A stretch of 6,439 bases of DNA, taken from the NCBI GenBank assembly GCA_018262385.1, contig JAGSPQ010000219.1, positions 1-6,439 on the forward strand, given 5' to 3'. Both the position numbers and the translations under genes were made by a program. The DNA comes from Myxococcaceae bacterium (GTDB lineage: Bacteria; Myxococcota; Myxococcia; Myxococcales; Myxococcaceae). The notes beneath the pieces are model-generated. The model made no database searches, was not told where the DNA came from, and saw nothing but the letters and a program-made list of their open reading frames with translations. How positions within the stretch are numbered: the first letter of the stretch is position 1; each line of letters starts with the position of its first letter. Positions 1-6,161 of this stretch are shown here, one piece after another.

Positions 1-280
1 TGCCCGGCCGAATGCGCTTGAGCTCGAAGCGCCAGACGTGGTCGCCCAGGTCGGTGCGCTCGACCAGGCCCACCTCGGTCAGATCGACGAGGTTGCGGTA
101 GACGGTGGTCCGATCGAGGCCCTCGGCCGCCAGCCCCTCGAACAGCTCGGAGTGGGAGATCGGGGTGGTCGCCTCGAACAGCCGCCGCAGCACCACCAGC
201 CGGGGCGAGGTGCTGCGCAGCCCGGCCCCGCGGATGGTGCTCTTGAGCGACTCGGTGGTGACGGCGGGGGACTTCTTCAT
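1..280 (-). CDS. Fur-family metal-responsive transcriptional regulator, partial (N-terminal 93 residues)
   Basis: Fur-family regulators are dimeric DNA-binding proteins that sense iron, zinc, manganese or peroxide and usually repress uptake or stress genes. The visible 93 residues are essentially the winged-helix domain. They contain an LRSTSPRLVVLRRL helix (21-34), the SHSELFEGL helix (42-50), the recognition-helix signature DRTTVYRNL (56-64) and the wing GLVERTDLGDHVWRFEL (71-87). The protein starts at ATG 278-280 and runs off the left edge, so the C-terminal dimerisation domain and the His/Cys metal ligands that would tell Fur, Zur, Mur and PerR apart are missing. After WRFEL the sequence reads KRIRPG, where many relatives already enter a His-rich ligand segment, so a short insertion is possible. 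The gene lies 62 nt downstream of pruA on the same strand and may be read from the same transcript. No clear Shine-Dalgarno sequence precedes the start. Family call is sure; subtype unknown. Confidence 0.9.
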   Translation of the reverse strand, partial: MKKSPAVTTESLKSTIRGAGLRSTSPRLVVLRRLFEATTPISHSELFEGLAAEGLDRTTVYRNLVDLTEVGLVERTDLGDHVWRFELKRIRPG

Positions 281-342
281 TGGGTTGGCTGGGCGGCGGA
301 TCCTACTCGTACGACGGCCCGCAGGCAGCCCAGGCGCCGCGC

Positions 343-1980
343 CTACTCGGCCGCCATGAACGGGTAGCCGACCGAGGTCGCGGGCGCGAAGGTCTCCTTG
401 ATCGTGCGGGGGCTGGTCCACCGCATCAGGTTGAGCATCGAGCCGGCCTTGTCGTTGGTGCCGCTGCCCCGGCTGCCGCCGAACGGCTGCTGCCCGACCA
501 CCGCGCCGGTGCACTTGTCGTTGATGTAGAAGTTTCCCGCCGCGTGGCGCAGCTCGCGGGAGGCGAGGTCGATCGCCTGGCGATCGCGGGCGAAGATCGC
601 CCCGGTGAGCGCGTAGGCGGCCGCCTGGTCGCACTCGCGCAGGGTCTCGACGTACTGATCGTCGGGGTAGACGTAGAGCCCGACGATCGGGGCGAAGATC
701 TCCTCCACCATGATCCGGTGCCGGGGGGTGAGGCAGCGCACCAGCGTGGGGCGGATGAACCAGCCTTCCTTTCGATCGGTCTGCCCGCCGGCGAGGATCT
801 TCGCGTCGGGGCCGGACTTCGCCAGCTCGAGGTAGCTGCTGGCGTTGGCGAACGACTTCTCGTCGATCACCGCGCCCATGAAGTTGCGGAAGTCGGCCAC
901 GTCGCCGACCTTCAGCTCGTTGATCGCCGCCACCAGCTTCGCCTCGAGCTTCGGCCACAGGCTCTGCGGCACGTAGACCCGCGAGCAGGCGCTGCACTTC
1001 TGGCCCTGGTACTCGAAGCCGCCGCGGACGATCGCCGTCATCACCGCGTCGAGATCTCCCTCGGCCGAGGGGTGGACGAAGATGAAGTCCTTCCCGCCGG
1101 TCTCGCCCACCAGCCGGGGGTACTGGCGGTAGCGCGAGATGTTCTCCGCGACCGACTTCCACATCCCGTTGAAGGTGTTGGTGCTGCCAGTGAAGTGCAC
1201 CCCGCCCAGATCCGGACTGCCGAGCACGATCCCGCCGATCTGCGCGCCGGGCGCGGGGACGAAGTTGATCACCCCGTCGGGCAGGCCGGCTTCTTTGAGC
1301 AGCTCCATGATCCGCCAGCCGCTGAGCACCGCGGTCTGGGCTGGCTTCATCACCACCACGTTGCCCATGATCGCCGGAGCGGTGCAGAGGTTGAGCGCGA
1401 TCGCGGTGAAGTTGAACGGCGCCACCGCGAACACGAACCCGTCCAGCGGGCGGTAGTCGGTCTGGTTCCACACCCCGGGGCTGCTGATCGGCTGCTGCTC
1501 CATCAGCGTCTGGGCGAACGAGACGTTGAAGCGCAGGAAGTCGATCGCCTCGCAGGCCGCGTCGATCTCGGCCTGGTAGACCGTCTTCGACTGCCCGAGC
1601 ATGGTGGCGGCGTTGATGATCGGCCGGTACTTCGTCGCCAGCAGCTCGGCCGCGCGCAGGAAGATCGCCGCCCGCTCGTGAAACGGGGTCGCAGCCCAGC
1701 CCGGCTTCGCCGCCATCGCCGCCGCGATCGCCTGCTCGACGTGGGCCGGCGAGGCCTGGTGGACGTCGGCAGTGACGTGCTGGTGGCGGTGGGGTGAGAA
1801 CGCCTGGCTCAACTTCCCGGTGCGGATCTCCTTCCCGCCGATCACGATCGGGATGTCGAGCTTCTCGGCGGTCTGCTTCTGCAGCGCGGCCTTCACCTCG
1901 GCCCGCTCGGGAGACCCGGGAGCATAGGAACGAACGGGCTCGTTGACCGGCGTCGGGACGCGGACGTTTCCGTGGATCAT
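343..1980 (-). CDS. pruA: L-glutamate gamma-semialdehyde dehydrogenase (1-pyrroline-5-carboxylate dehydrogenase)
   Basis: This NAD-dependent cytoplasmic enzyme oxidises glutamate-gamma-semialdehyde, the open form of pyrroline-5-carboxylate, to glutamate, the second step of proline breakdown. The protein has 545 residues, the usual length of the monofunctional ALDH4A1-like type, and looks intact. Visible aldehyde dehydrogenase landmarks are APFNFTAIA (187-195) with the oxyanion-hole Asn190, MKPAQTA (211-217) with cofactor-binding Lys212, FTGSTNTF (263-270) in the Rossmann fold, GETGGKDF (292-299) with general base Glu293, YQGQKCSACSR (324-334) with nucleophile Cys329, EEIFAPI (426-432) and PFGGSRGSGTND (499-510). 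The stretch between Glu293 and Cys329 is about two residues longer than in the human enzyme as I remember it. The ATG (1978-1980) lies 9 nt after the stop of the YceI-like gene, suggesting coupled expression. No proline dehydrogenase gene (putA/prodh) is in the window. Very sure of the family; high confidence in this substrate class. Confidence 0.96.
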   Translation of the reverse strand: MIHGNVRVPTPVNEPVRSYAPGSPERAEVKAALQKQTAEKLDIPIVIGGKEIRTGKLSQAFSPHRHQHVTADVHQASPAHVEQAIAAAMAAKPGWAATPFHERAAIFLRAAELLATKYRPIINAATMLGQSKTVYQAEIDAACEAIDFLRFNVSFAQTLMEQQPISSPGVWNQTDYRPLDGFVFAVAPFNFTAIALNLCTAPAIMGNVVVMKPAQTAVLSGWRIMELLKEAGLPDGVINFVPAPGAQIGGIVLGSPDLGGVHFTGSTNTFNGMWKSVAENISRYRQYPRLVGETGGKDFIFVHPSAEGDLDAVMTAIVRGGFEYQGQKCSACSRVYVPQSLWPKLEAKLVAAINELKVGDVADFRNFMGAVIDEKSFANASSYLELAKSGPDAKILAGGQTDRKEGWFIRPTLVRCLTPRHRIMVEEIFAPIVGLYVYPDDQYVETLRECDQAAAYALTGAIFARDRQAIDLASRELRHAAGNFYINDKCTGAVVGQQPFGGSRGSGTNDKAGSMLNLMRWTSPRTIKETFAPATSVGYPFMAAE

Positions 1981-1989
1981 TGGCGCGAC

Positions 1990-2484
1990 TTAACTCTTAA
2001 GCCGCACCGTCACCACCACTTCAGGCTTCACCTTCAGCGTCCCGAACATCGCGCTGTACGGCTTGATCTTGAAGTCGCGCTGATCGAGCCGCGCCTCGAC
2101 CAGGCCGTCGGCAGCCCGGGTGCAGCGGACCTCGCGGGTCACCCCGTGCAGGGTCAACTGGCCCACCACCAGGGTCGGGGTCACCTGGGTCGAGGCGAAC
2201 CGGATCTGCGGAAACTTCGCGGATGCGAGCACGTCCTTGACGATGTTCTTCTCGATCTCGCCGTACACCAGCGCCGGCACCGCGCCCGGGTGGTCGCGGC
2301 CGTCTTTGCGCGGGCAGACGACCCGCAGCGAGGAAGCGTCGAAGACCGCGGTGACCGAGTCGTCGCCGACCTCCAGCTCGACCCGGGTGACCTGGATCTT
2401 CAGATCGTGCGCCAGCGCCGACAGCGCGCCTTCCTTGAAGGTGTAGACGAGGACCTCGGCCGTCGACGCGTCGTAGCGGGTCAT
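1990..2484 (-). CDS. YceI-like domain protein, no signal peptide
   Basis: YceI proteins are small lipocalin-like beta barrels that bind isoprenoid or other amphipathic lipids; many are periplasmic. This 164-residue protein begins directly with the first strand (MTRYDASTAEVLVYTFKEG) and has no signal peptide, so it is probably cytoplasmic. The family-typical end is clear: GQLTLHGVTREVRC (108-121), then DFKIKPYSAMFGTLKVKPEV (137-156). AHDLKI (25-30) resembles the early conserved His segment of this subgroup, though the substrate cannot be read from sequence. The gene lies between the protease (9-nt gap upstream) and pruA (9-nt gap downstream), so it is almost certainly in their operon. No strong Shine-Dalgarno sequence precedes ATG 2482-2484. 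I remember similar signal-less YceI proteins from myxobacteria, without being able to check. The domain call is good; the physiological role is unknown. Confidence 0.85.
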   Translation of the reverse strand: MTRYDASTAEVLVYTFKEGALSALAHDLKIQVTRVELEVGDDSVTAVFDASSLRVVCPRKDGRDHPGAVPALVYGEIEKNIVKDVLASAKFPQIRFASTQVTPTLVVGQLTLHGVTREVRCTRAADGLVEARLDQRDFKIKPYSAMFGTLKVKPEVVVTVRLKS

Positions 2485-2493
2485 GCCGTCGCT

Positions 2494-3474
2494 TTAGTTC
2501 AACAGCTTCGGATTCACCTTCGCCTTCTTCATCGCCGAGCCGTGGGACTTGAAGAACTTCTCCATCACCGCCATCAGCCCGTCGAAGGCGTCGCGCATCG
2601 CCCACGCGCGGGCGTCGACGTCTTTCATCGCCGCGGCCCGGCGCAGCCCCTGCTCGAGAGCCCTGCGTGGCCCCGGGCAGTTCTGGTGGGTGGCGATCAA
2701 CCGGCGCGCCGTCTCGCGGTACACCTGGTAGCAGGCCTCGATGTTCCCCTGGTTGTAGGCGGGCGCGCCGATCGAGATCGCGCTCGCGATCGACTCCATC
2801 ATCACCTCCAGCCCGCTTGCGCTCGAGCCCTCGAGGATGGTGATCGGGTGCTCGGGGATCTCGCGCCTGGCCGCCGGGGCCCGCTTGGGCGGCGCCAGGG
2901 CGGTCAGCGGGCGGAACACCCTCTCGTCCAGCATCGGGGTGACGTACTTCAGCGGCACGCCCAGCACCGCGGTGCCTTCCTCGGTCTGGGCGACGGTGAC
3001 CACCCCGAGCACCTCGCCGGTGGCCGACACCAGCGGCCCACCCGACGCGTCGGCCGGCAGCTCGCCCTCGAGCCGGTAGATGGTGAGCCAGCCGCCCAGC
3101 ACCTGCACCGCCGAGATCTTCGCCGGGGCCCAGCGGGTGCGCTGCCCCTGCTCCACCATTCCGAAGACGATCACCGGAGTGCCTTCCTCCACCAGCCGCT
3201 TCGGCCCCCGCGGCAGCGACGGCAGGCCGGGCACCTCGAGCTTCAGCACCGCCAGGTCCCGCTTGGTGTCGAGCCCGCCGACCTGGCGCACGTCGATCTT
3301 CCGACCGTCAGCGAGGTGGGCGGTGACCTTCTTCTCGCCCATCACCACGTGGAGGCTGGTGACGACCAGCCCATCGCCAGAGGCGAGGAAGCCGATCCCG
3401 TACGCCTTGCCGAACTGGAGGAGGACGATCGACTCGGCGGCCTGGGCGGCGACGCTGTTCAGGGCAGACGGCAT
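2494..3474 (-). CDS. Trypsin-like serine protease (S1C/HtrA-type catalytic domain) with extra C-terminal helical domain
   Basis: The protein has 326 residues. Residues 10-180 form a chymotrypsin-fold protease with a full apparent triad: His42 in TSLHVVMG, Asp73 in TKRDLAVLKL, and Ser144 in PADASGGPLV. The last motif normally reads GNSGGP in HtrA proteins; here it is DASGGP, which keeps the Ser-Gly-Gly-Pro core. There is no signal peptide, membrane segment or PDZ domain, so a cytoplasmic protease with unknown substrates is likely. A Pro/Ala/Arg-rich linker (193-210) leads to a mostly helical region (215-326) with the block GAPAYNQGNIEACYQVYRET (236-255) and, further on, CPGPRRALEQGLRRA (266-280) and RAWAMRDAFDGLM (289-301). 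I have an unverified memory of similar YNxGxxxxCxxxY segments in other bacterial multidomain proteins. The tail (309-326) is Lys-rich. It lies 69 nt after the Cys-rich gene and 9 nt before the YceI-like gene. ATG 3472-3474 is used; no clear ribosome binding site is seen. Confidence 0.85.
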   Translation of the reverse strand: MPSALNSVAAQAAESIVLLQFGKAYGIGFLASGDGLVVTSLHVVMGEKKVTAHLADGRKIDVRQVGGLDTKRDLAVLKLEVPGLPSLPRGPKRLVEEGTPVIVFGMVEQGQRTRWAPAKISAVQVLGGWLTIYRLEGELPADASGGPLVSATGEVLGVVTVAQTEEGTAVLGVPLKYVTPMLDERVFRPLTALAPPKRAPAARREIPEHPITILEGSSASGLEVMMESIASAISIGAPAYNQGNIEACYQVYRETARRLIATHQNCPGPRRALEQGLRRAAAMKDVDARAWAMRDAFDGLMAVMEKFFKSHGSAMKKAKVNPKLLN

Positions 3475-3543
3475 GACGCACCAGCATCTAACCCCAGAAA
3501 CCGGCCCAAGGTTGAGCGGAGCTTTCAGCCCCCCGCGGCTGCC

Positions 3544-4539
3544 TCACCCGGCGGGCTGGAAGGACACCACCCAGGCCGGGCCCTGGCGGTAGAGCGAGCC
3601 GAGGCCGACGAAGTGGTTGAGGTAGGCGAGCATCTTCTCGGTCGCGCCGGCGGCGTCCACGCGCTCGAGGGTGTCTTCGTCCTCGGTCGCTCCGCCGACG
3701 AGGTACTCGTAGCTGTGGGACGCCAGGTAGAGGCGGTGGCAGCGAGGGCAGCGCTGCAGCATCAGCCCGTCGCGATCCTCGAGCTTGAGGACCACCCCCA
3801 GGTGCCGGGCTTCCGCCGGGATGTCGTTCGCCACCTCACCCCGAACCTCGAACCGCGAGGCGTTGATCGGCAGCGCCCGGCAGATTTCGCACCCGGCAAG
3901 GTCGAGCGCGACCGGCAGCGCCAGCTCCGCGATCACCCGCTGCAGCTGGGCGGGCGAGTAGGCCACGAGGTCGAGGAAGTACCGGTCGTCGCTCGCTCCC
4001 CCCGCGGCCTCCCAGCGAAATACCCCGGCTGGTGTCGCTTCCAGGTCGGTGGTCGCCCGCCAGCGCTGGTTGCAGCGGGTGCACACGGCCCAGGTCCGAC
4101 GGATTCTCCCCCGACTGCCCTCGTGGCTGACCCGCGCCACCTTCAGTTGGGCGGCCTGCACCAGCTGGCTCGGGTCGTTGCGGGGCGAGTCGGGGAGCGC
4201 TCGGCAGGGGCACTCCCCCGGCGGATGCGCCGGGCGGACGTAGTGGGCAGCGAGCGCTGCGCTCCCGGTCACTTCTTCCCACTTCCGAAAGTCCTCGGAG
4301 AAGACGCTGGTGCGGGTCACCCGCCAGCGTCGCCCGCACAGCGTGCACTCGTAACAGGCCTCGCTGCGGTTGTGCTCCCCCTTCCCCGGCGCCGGCAGGT
4401 GCCAGGCGGAGTGGGCCCGGCGGAGGAAGCCGGCTTGTTCCTCCGACCAGTCCTCGAGCGCCGTGTAGAGGGGGACGAAGTCGGTCGGCTGGGCGGCGTA
4501 CTGGTGACAGTGGCAGAGGGTGGGCTCCACGCCCGGCAA
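3544..4539 (-). CDS. Uncharacterised protein with three CxC/CxxC...CxxC modules, putative zinc-ribbon repeats
   Basis: I do not recognise this 331-residue protein. It has no signal peptide or membrane segment. Its striking feature is a threefold pattern of Cys pairs: module 1 CHC (9-11) with CTLC (65-68, plus Cys62); module 2 CPCRALP (110-116) with CTRC (153-156); module 3 CEICRALP (217-224) with CPRC (264-267). Modules 1 and 2 share CxxCxxRWRxT followed by a Trp (RKWE 85-88; FRWE 174-177). Modules 2 and 3 share C-R-A-L-P. The third ends in CHRLYLASHSYEYL. Four Cys per module, as two pairs 41-54 residues apart, suggests structural zinc sites (inference). The reading starts at TTG 4537-4539; the GTG at 4528-4530 (codon 4) is an alternative and keeps every Cys. 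No ATG or GTG was found in the 13 codons just upstream of the TTG. It heads the minus-strand run, 69 nt before the protease gene. The real-gene call rests on the ordered Cys repeats and G/C-rich third positions. Confidence 0.72.
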   Translation of the reverse strand: MPGVEPTLCHCHQYAAQPTDFVPLYTALEDWSEEQAGFLRRAHSAWHLPAPGKGEHNRSEACYECTLCGRRWRVTRTSVFSEDFRKWEEVTGSAALAAHYVRPAHPPGECPCRALPDSPRNDPSQLVQAAQLKVARVSHEGSRGRIRRTWAVCTRCNQRWRATTDLEATPAGVFRWEAAGGASDDRYFLDLVAYSPAQLQRVIAELALPVALDLAGCEICRALPINASRFEVRGEVANDIPAEARHLGVVLKLEDRDGLMLQRCPRCHRLYLASHSYEYLVGGATEDEDTLERVDAAGATEKMLAYLNHFVGLGSLYRQGPAWVVSFQPAG

Positions 4540-4661
4540 TCTAGTTGATTGGGCCGCCTCGCCTGCCCTTTGCGTCAGGAAGCCAGGCCCGGTGCCCCAC
4601 CGAGGGTAGCTCGCTGCTAGCCTTCGGAGGCCGACTCTCCTCTCACTGAGCCTCAGACCCG
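4540..4661. promoter_or_regulatory. Divergent intergenic region between the minus-strand run and the plus-strand genes
   Basis: These 122 nt separate two outward-reading genes, so promoters for both should lie here. I see no convincing sigma-70 -35/-10 pair, no terminator and no palindrome long enough to call an operator. The plus-strand gene start at 4662 is preceded by a C/T-rich leader without a Shine-Dalgarno match. The promoter role is inferred from layout only. Confidence 0.4.
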
Positions 4662-5048
4662 ATGCCCGAGACGCTGCCGTCGGTCGCCGACATCAACGAA
4701 GACATCGCGCGCGGCCTGAAGAGGGACGGCCACAGCGCGAGCGTCGTCACGCGCAAGCTGATGGACGTTCACCAGGTGACGCCGGTCGAGGCGCGGCAGC
4801 TCGTCGCGAAGGTCTTCGGCGGCGCGGCGGCGGTTCACGCGAGCAACAAGGGGCAGACCGTGGTGATCGGCATCACGCTGATCGCCGCAGGGCTGACCGG
4901 CGGGGCGCTCGTCTACTTTGCCGTCGGCTTCTCGGATCTGGAGTTGGCCCTTCCGCTCTACGCGCTCGCGTTCGGGGCGTTCAGCGGCGGGCTCACGGCG
5001 ATCCTGAAGGTCGTGCTGGGCGACACCCACGACCTCAAAGCTCGATGA
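4662..5048 (+). CDS. Small two-helix membrane protein of unknown function
   Basis: The protein has 128 residues. Residues 1-62 are soluble and likely helical (DINEDIARGLKRDGHSASVV, 10-29; then LMDVHQVTPVEARQLVAKVF, 33-52). This resembles the short helical segments of the form 'G-x-S-x-x-V-x-x-x-L-x-x-x-x-x-V-x-x-x-E-A' found ahead of membrane spans in small uncharacterised proteins. Two hydrophobic stretches follow: about 65-90 (TVVIGITLIAAGLTGGALVYFA) and 95-119 (ending AILKVVLG), with a short DTHDLKAR tail. Positive residues at 49-63 before helix 1 and at the C-terminus suggest both ends face the cytoplasm. The ATG at 4662 has no clear ribosome binding site, but G/C-rich third positions and the ordered hydrophobic pattern support a real gene. 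A repeat copy starts 12 nt after the stop. No function is assigned; holin or stress-membrane protein would be guesses. Confidence 0.75.
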   Translation: MPETLPSVADINEDIARGLKRDGHSASVVTRKLMDVHQVTPVEARQLVAKVFGGAAAVHASNKGQTVVIGITLIAAGLTGGALVYFAVGFSDLELALPLYALAFGAFSGGLTAILKVVLGDTHDLKAR

Positions 5049-5060
5049 CGTTCGGCGCTT

Positions 5061-5123
5061 ACCTCGGCCCTCGGCCGCGCGCCGACACCCACGGCGGCTC
5101 CTGAGGTGCCGGTTGTTCGTCTT
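5061..5123. repeat. 63-nt direct repeat, copy 1
   Basis: This segment matches 5973-6035 at 56 of 63 positions without a gap. The most conserved part is 5067-5104, 38 nt with a single mismatch. It can form a small GC-rich hairpin: GCCG at 5081-5084 pairs with CGGC at 5092-5095 around a 7-nt loop, and the one core mismatch lies in that loop. It begins 12 nt after the stop of the two-helix membrane protein. No T-run follows, so it is not a standard intrinsic terminator. No further copy was seen in the window. Confidence 0.9.
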
Positions 5124-5159
5124 GATGGTCCGGGGAAACGTCACCCTTGAGCCGCCGGC

Positions 5160-5196
5160 GCCGATCGGCTCACTCCAGCGATTCGACAGGTGTCGA
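5160..5196. promoter_or_regulatory. Two short palindromes upstream of the Cys-rich lipoprotein gene
   Basis: Two perfect inverted repeats lie in the leader of the lipoprotein gene: GCCGATCGGC at 5160-5169, and TCGACA-GG-TGTCGA at 5183-5196, 34 nt before the chosen ATG (5231). The second has dimensions that would suit a dimeric repressor. In DNA this GC-rich, palindromes of this size also arise by chance, and no promoter with proper spacing could be read next to them. The TACACT at 5218-5223 is too close to the ATG and too far from TCGACA to pair with it as a -10/-35. Operator role is speculative. Confidence 0.25.
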
Positions 5197-5230
5197 CGGC
5201 GGTGCGGCGCCTTCAGCTACACTTCGGGCG

Positions 5231-5935
5231 ATGAGGACCTGGCTCCTGCTCGCCACGCTCGCAGCCTCGGTCGCCGGCTGCGACTGCGCGATTTGCCCCC
5301 GCGAAAGCTGGTGCGACGGCGACCGGGTCATGAGGTGCAAGGTCGACTGCGGAGCGTCGCAGGGCAAGCAGCAGGGGTTCAGCAACTGCGTGAAGAAGGA
5401 GTCCTTCGTCGACTGCGCACAGACCGGCCGCGACGAGCTCGGCGTCGAGCAGACGTGCGCGGCGGTGACGTCCGGAGGGTCGACGTATCACCATTGCGTC
5501 GATAAGCCCGCGACGAGCTGCACGCGCCTCGACGGCAAGTCGCCTGACGGCCGCTCGAGCTCCCCGCTCGGCTGCGACGAGCGTGGCAACGTCGTCAGCT
5601 GCTTCGGCATCGGCGACGGCACCGGCGTGCTCGCGACTTCCCGCTGCACGAGGCCCGCGACCACGTGCCACTTCGTGGAGACCGGCTACGCCTGCGTCGA
5701 CTTGCCGAAGGTCGCTTGCGAGCCAGCGCAGCACCCGCGGTGCGCGGACGAGACGACGGTGCTGTACTGCCCGGGCTCGCCCGACGCCGGCTACTACATC
5801 GCGCGAGACACGTGCATCGGCACGCTGCGCTGCATGACTGACGACGCCGGCGTCGGGCGCTGCCGCACCGCGCCCTTCGACGGCGGAGCGACGGATGCCG
5901 GATCATCGGATGCCGGACCCAGCGACGGCGGCTGA
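5231..5935 (+). CDS. Cys-rich secreted lipoprotein with three tandem Cys repeats and Asp/Ala/Gly/Ser tail
   Basis: The protein has 234 residues. MRTWLLLATLAASVAGC is a textbook lipoprotein signal: positive n-region, hydrophobic core, lipobox VAGC with lipidated Cys17. This fixes the start at ATG 5231; the open frame reaches back to 5147 but those 28 residues are Arg/Ser-rich and would bury the signal. Residue +2 after Cys17 is Asp, which in E. coli retains lipoproteins in the inner membrane; the rule may differ here. The mature part holds 21 further Cys. Three related units begin C-DGDRVMR-C (28-36), C-DERGNVVS-C (115-124) and C-ADETTVLY-C (171-180). Units 2 and 3 then place Cys at nearly the same distances (15, 7/6, 9/10 residues), as expected for small disulfide-bonded modules outside the cytoplasm. 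The tail FDGGATDAGSSDAGPSDGG is low complexity, common in myxobacterial surface lipoproteins as I know them. It lies between two copies of a direct repeat. Function unknown; carbohydrate or surface binding would be guesses. Confidence 0.85.
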   Translation: MRTWLLLATLAASVAGCDCAICPRESWCDGDRVMRCKVDCGASQGKQQGFSNCVKKESFVDCAQTGRDELGVEQTCAAVTSGGSTYHHCVDKPATSCTRLDGKSPDGRSSSPLGCDERGNVVSCFGIGDGTGVLATSRCTRPATTCHFVETGYACVDLPKVACEPAQHPRCADETTVLYCPGSPDAGYYIARDTCIGTLRCMTDDAGVGRCRTAPFDGGATDAGSSDAGPSDGG

Positions 5936-5972
5936 CCCCGCAGCGCCTGCCAATCCACCCGCCCTTCGCTCA

Positions 5973-6035
5973 ACCTCAGCCCTCGGCCGCGCGCCGACAC
6001 CGACGGCGGCTCCTGAAACCCCGCTTGTTCGTCTT
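5973..6035. repeat. 63-nt direct repeat, copy 2
   Basis: This is the second copy of the element at 5061-5123, in the same orientation, 912 nt further on. It begins 37 nt after the lipoprotein stop. The seven differences fall at element positions 6, 30, 45, 46, 47, 48 and 52. The 38-nt core is at 5979-6016. The hairpin stem GCCG/CGGC is kept and only its loop differs (ACACCGA against ACACCCA). Read from element position 4, both copies encode S-A-L-G-R-A-P-T-P-T-A-A-P-E, and the differences at 6, 30 and 45 are synonymous. This may mean descent from a coding sequence. Confidence 0.9.
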
Positions 6036-6161
6036 ATCGCCAGCGCTCCTTCTTCGCGCTCCGCCCCCGAGGCGAGTCTGCGGACTCGGATGCGCGCGGG
6101 GCCGGGCCGCCCTCACGGCGCAGCTGCGGGTTGCTCATGAAGCAGATCGGCCTGGGCGGGT

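Noticed and set aside
307..314. TCGTACGA palindrome between pruA and the Fur-family gene, as an autoregulatory operator
   Set aside because: An 8-nt palindrome is too short and not like the AT-rich Fur box; no promoter is visible next to it.
280..1797. 505-codon plus-strand open frame antisense to pruA
   Set aside because: Same shadow effect. The minus strand encodes an intact aldehyde dehydrogenase with all key residues.
3526..3541. Hairpin CAGCC-(6 nt)-GGCTG just after the stop of the Cys-module gene, as an intrinsic terminator
   Set aside because: The stem is only 5 bp and no T-run follows in the minus-strand direction. It is likely chance in GC-rich DNA.
1972..4548. 858-codon plus-strand open frame antisense to three genes
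   Set aside because: It is antisense to the YceI-like, protease and Cys-module genes, is rich in Arg/His/Gly/Ala/Leu without domain motifs, and is explained by high GC at third positions of the minus-strand genes. The minus-strand genes carry clear catalytic and family motifs.
4653..5144. 163-codon minus-strand open frame opposite the two-helix membrane protein
   Set aside because: It is Arg/Asp/Ala-rich with no recognisable fold. The plus-strand reading has ordered hydrophobic segments and a helical N-terminus.
5147..5230. N-terminal extension of the Cys-rich lipoprotein from the TTG at 5147
   Set aside because: It would add 28 polar residues in front of a complete lipoprotein signal peptide; the signal fixes ATG 5231.
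5061..6035. Integron-type gene cassette with attC sites
   Set aside because: The repeat-after-gene layout resembles cassettes, but no GTTRRRY/RYYYAAC core sites with the needed inverse symmetry were found and no integrase is present.
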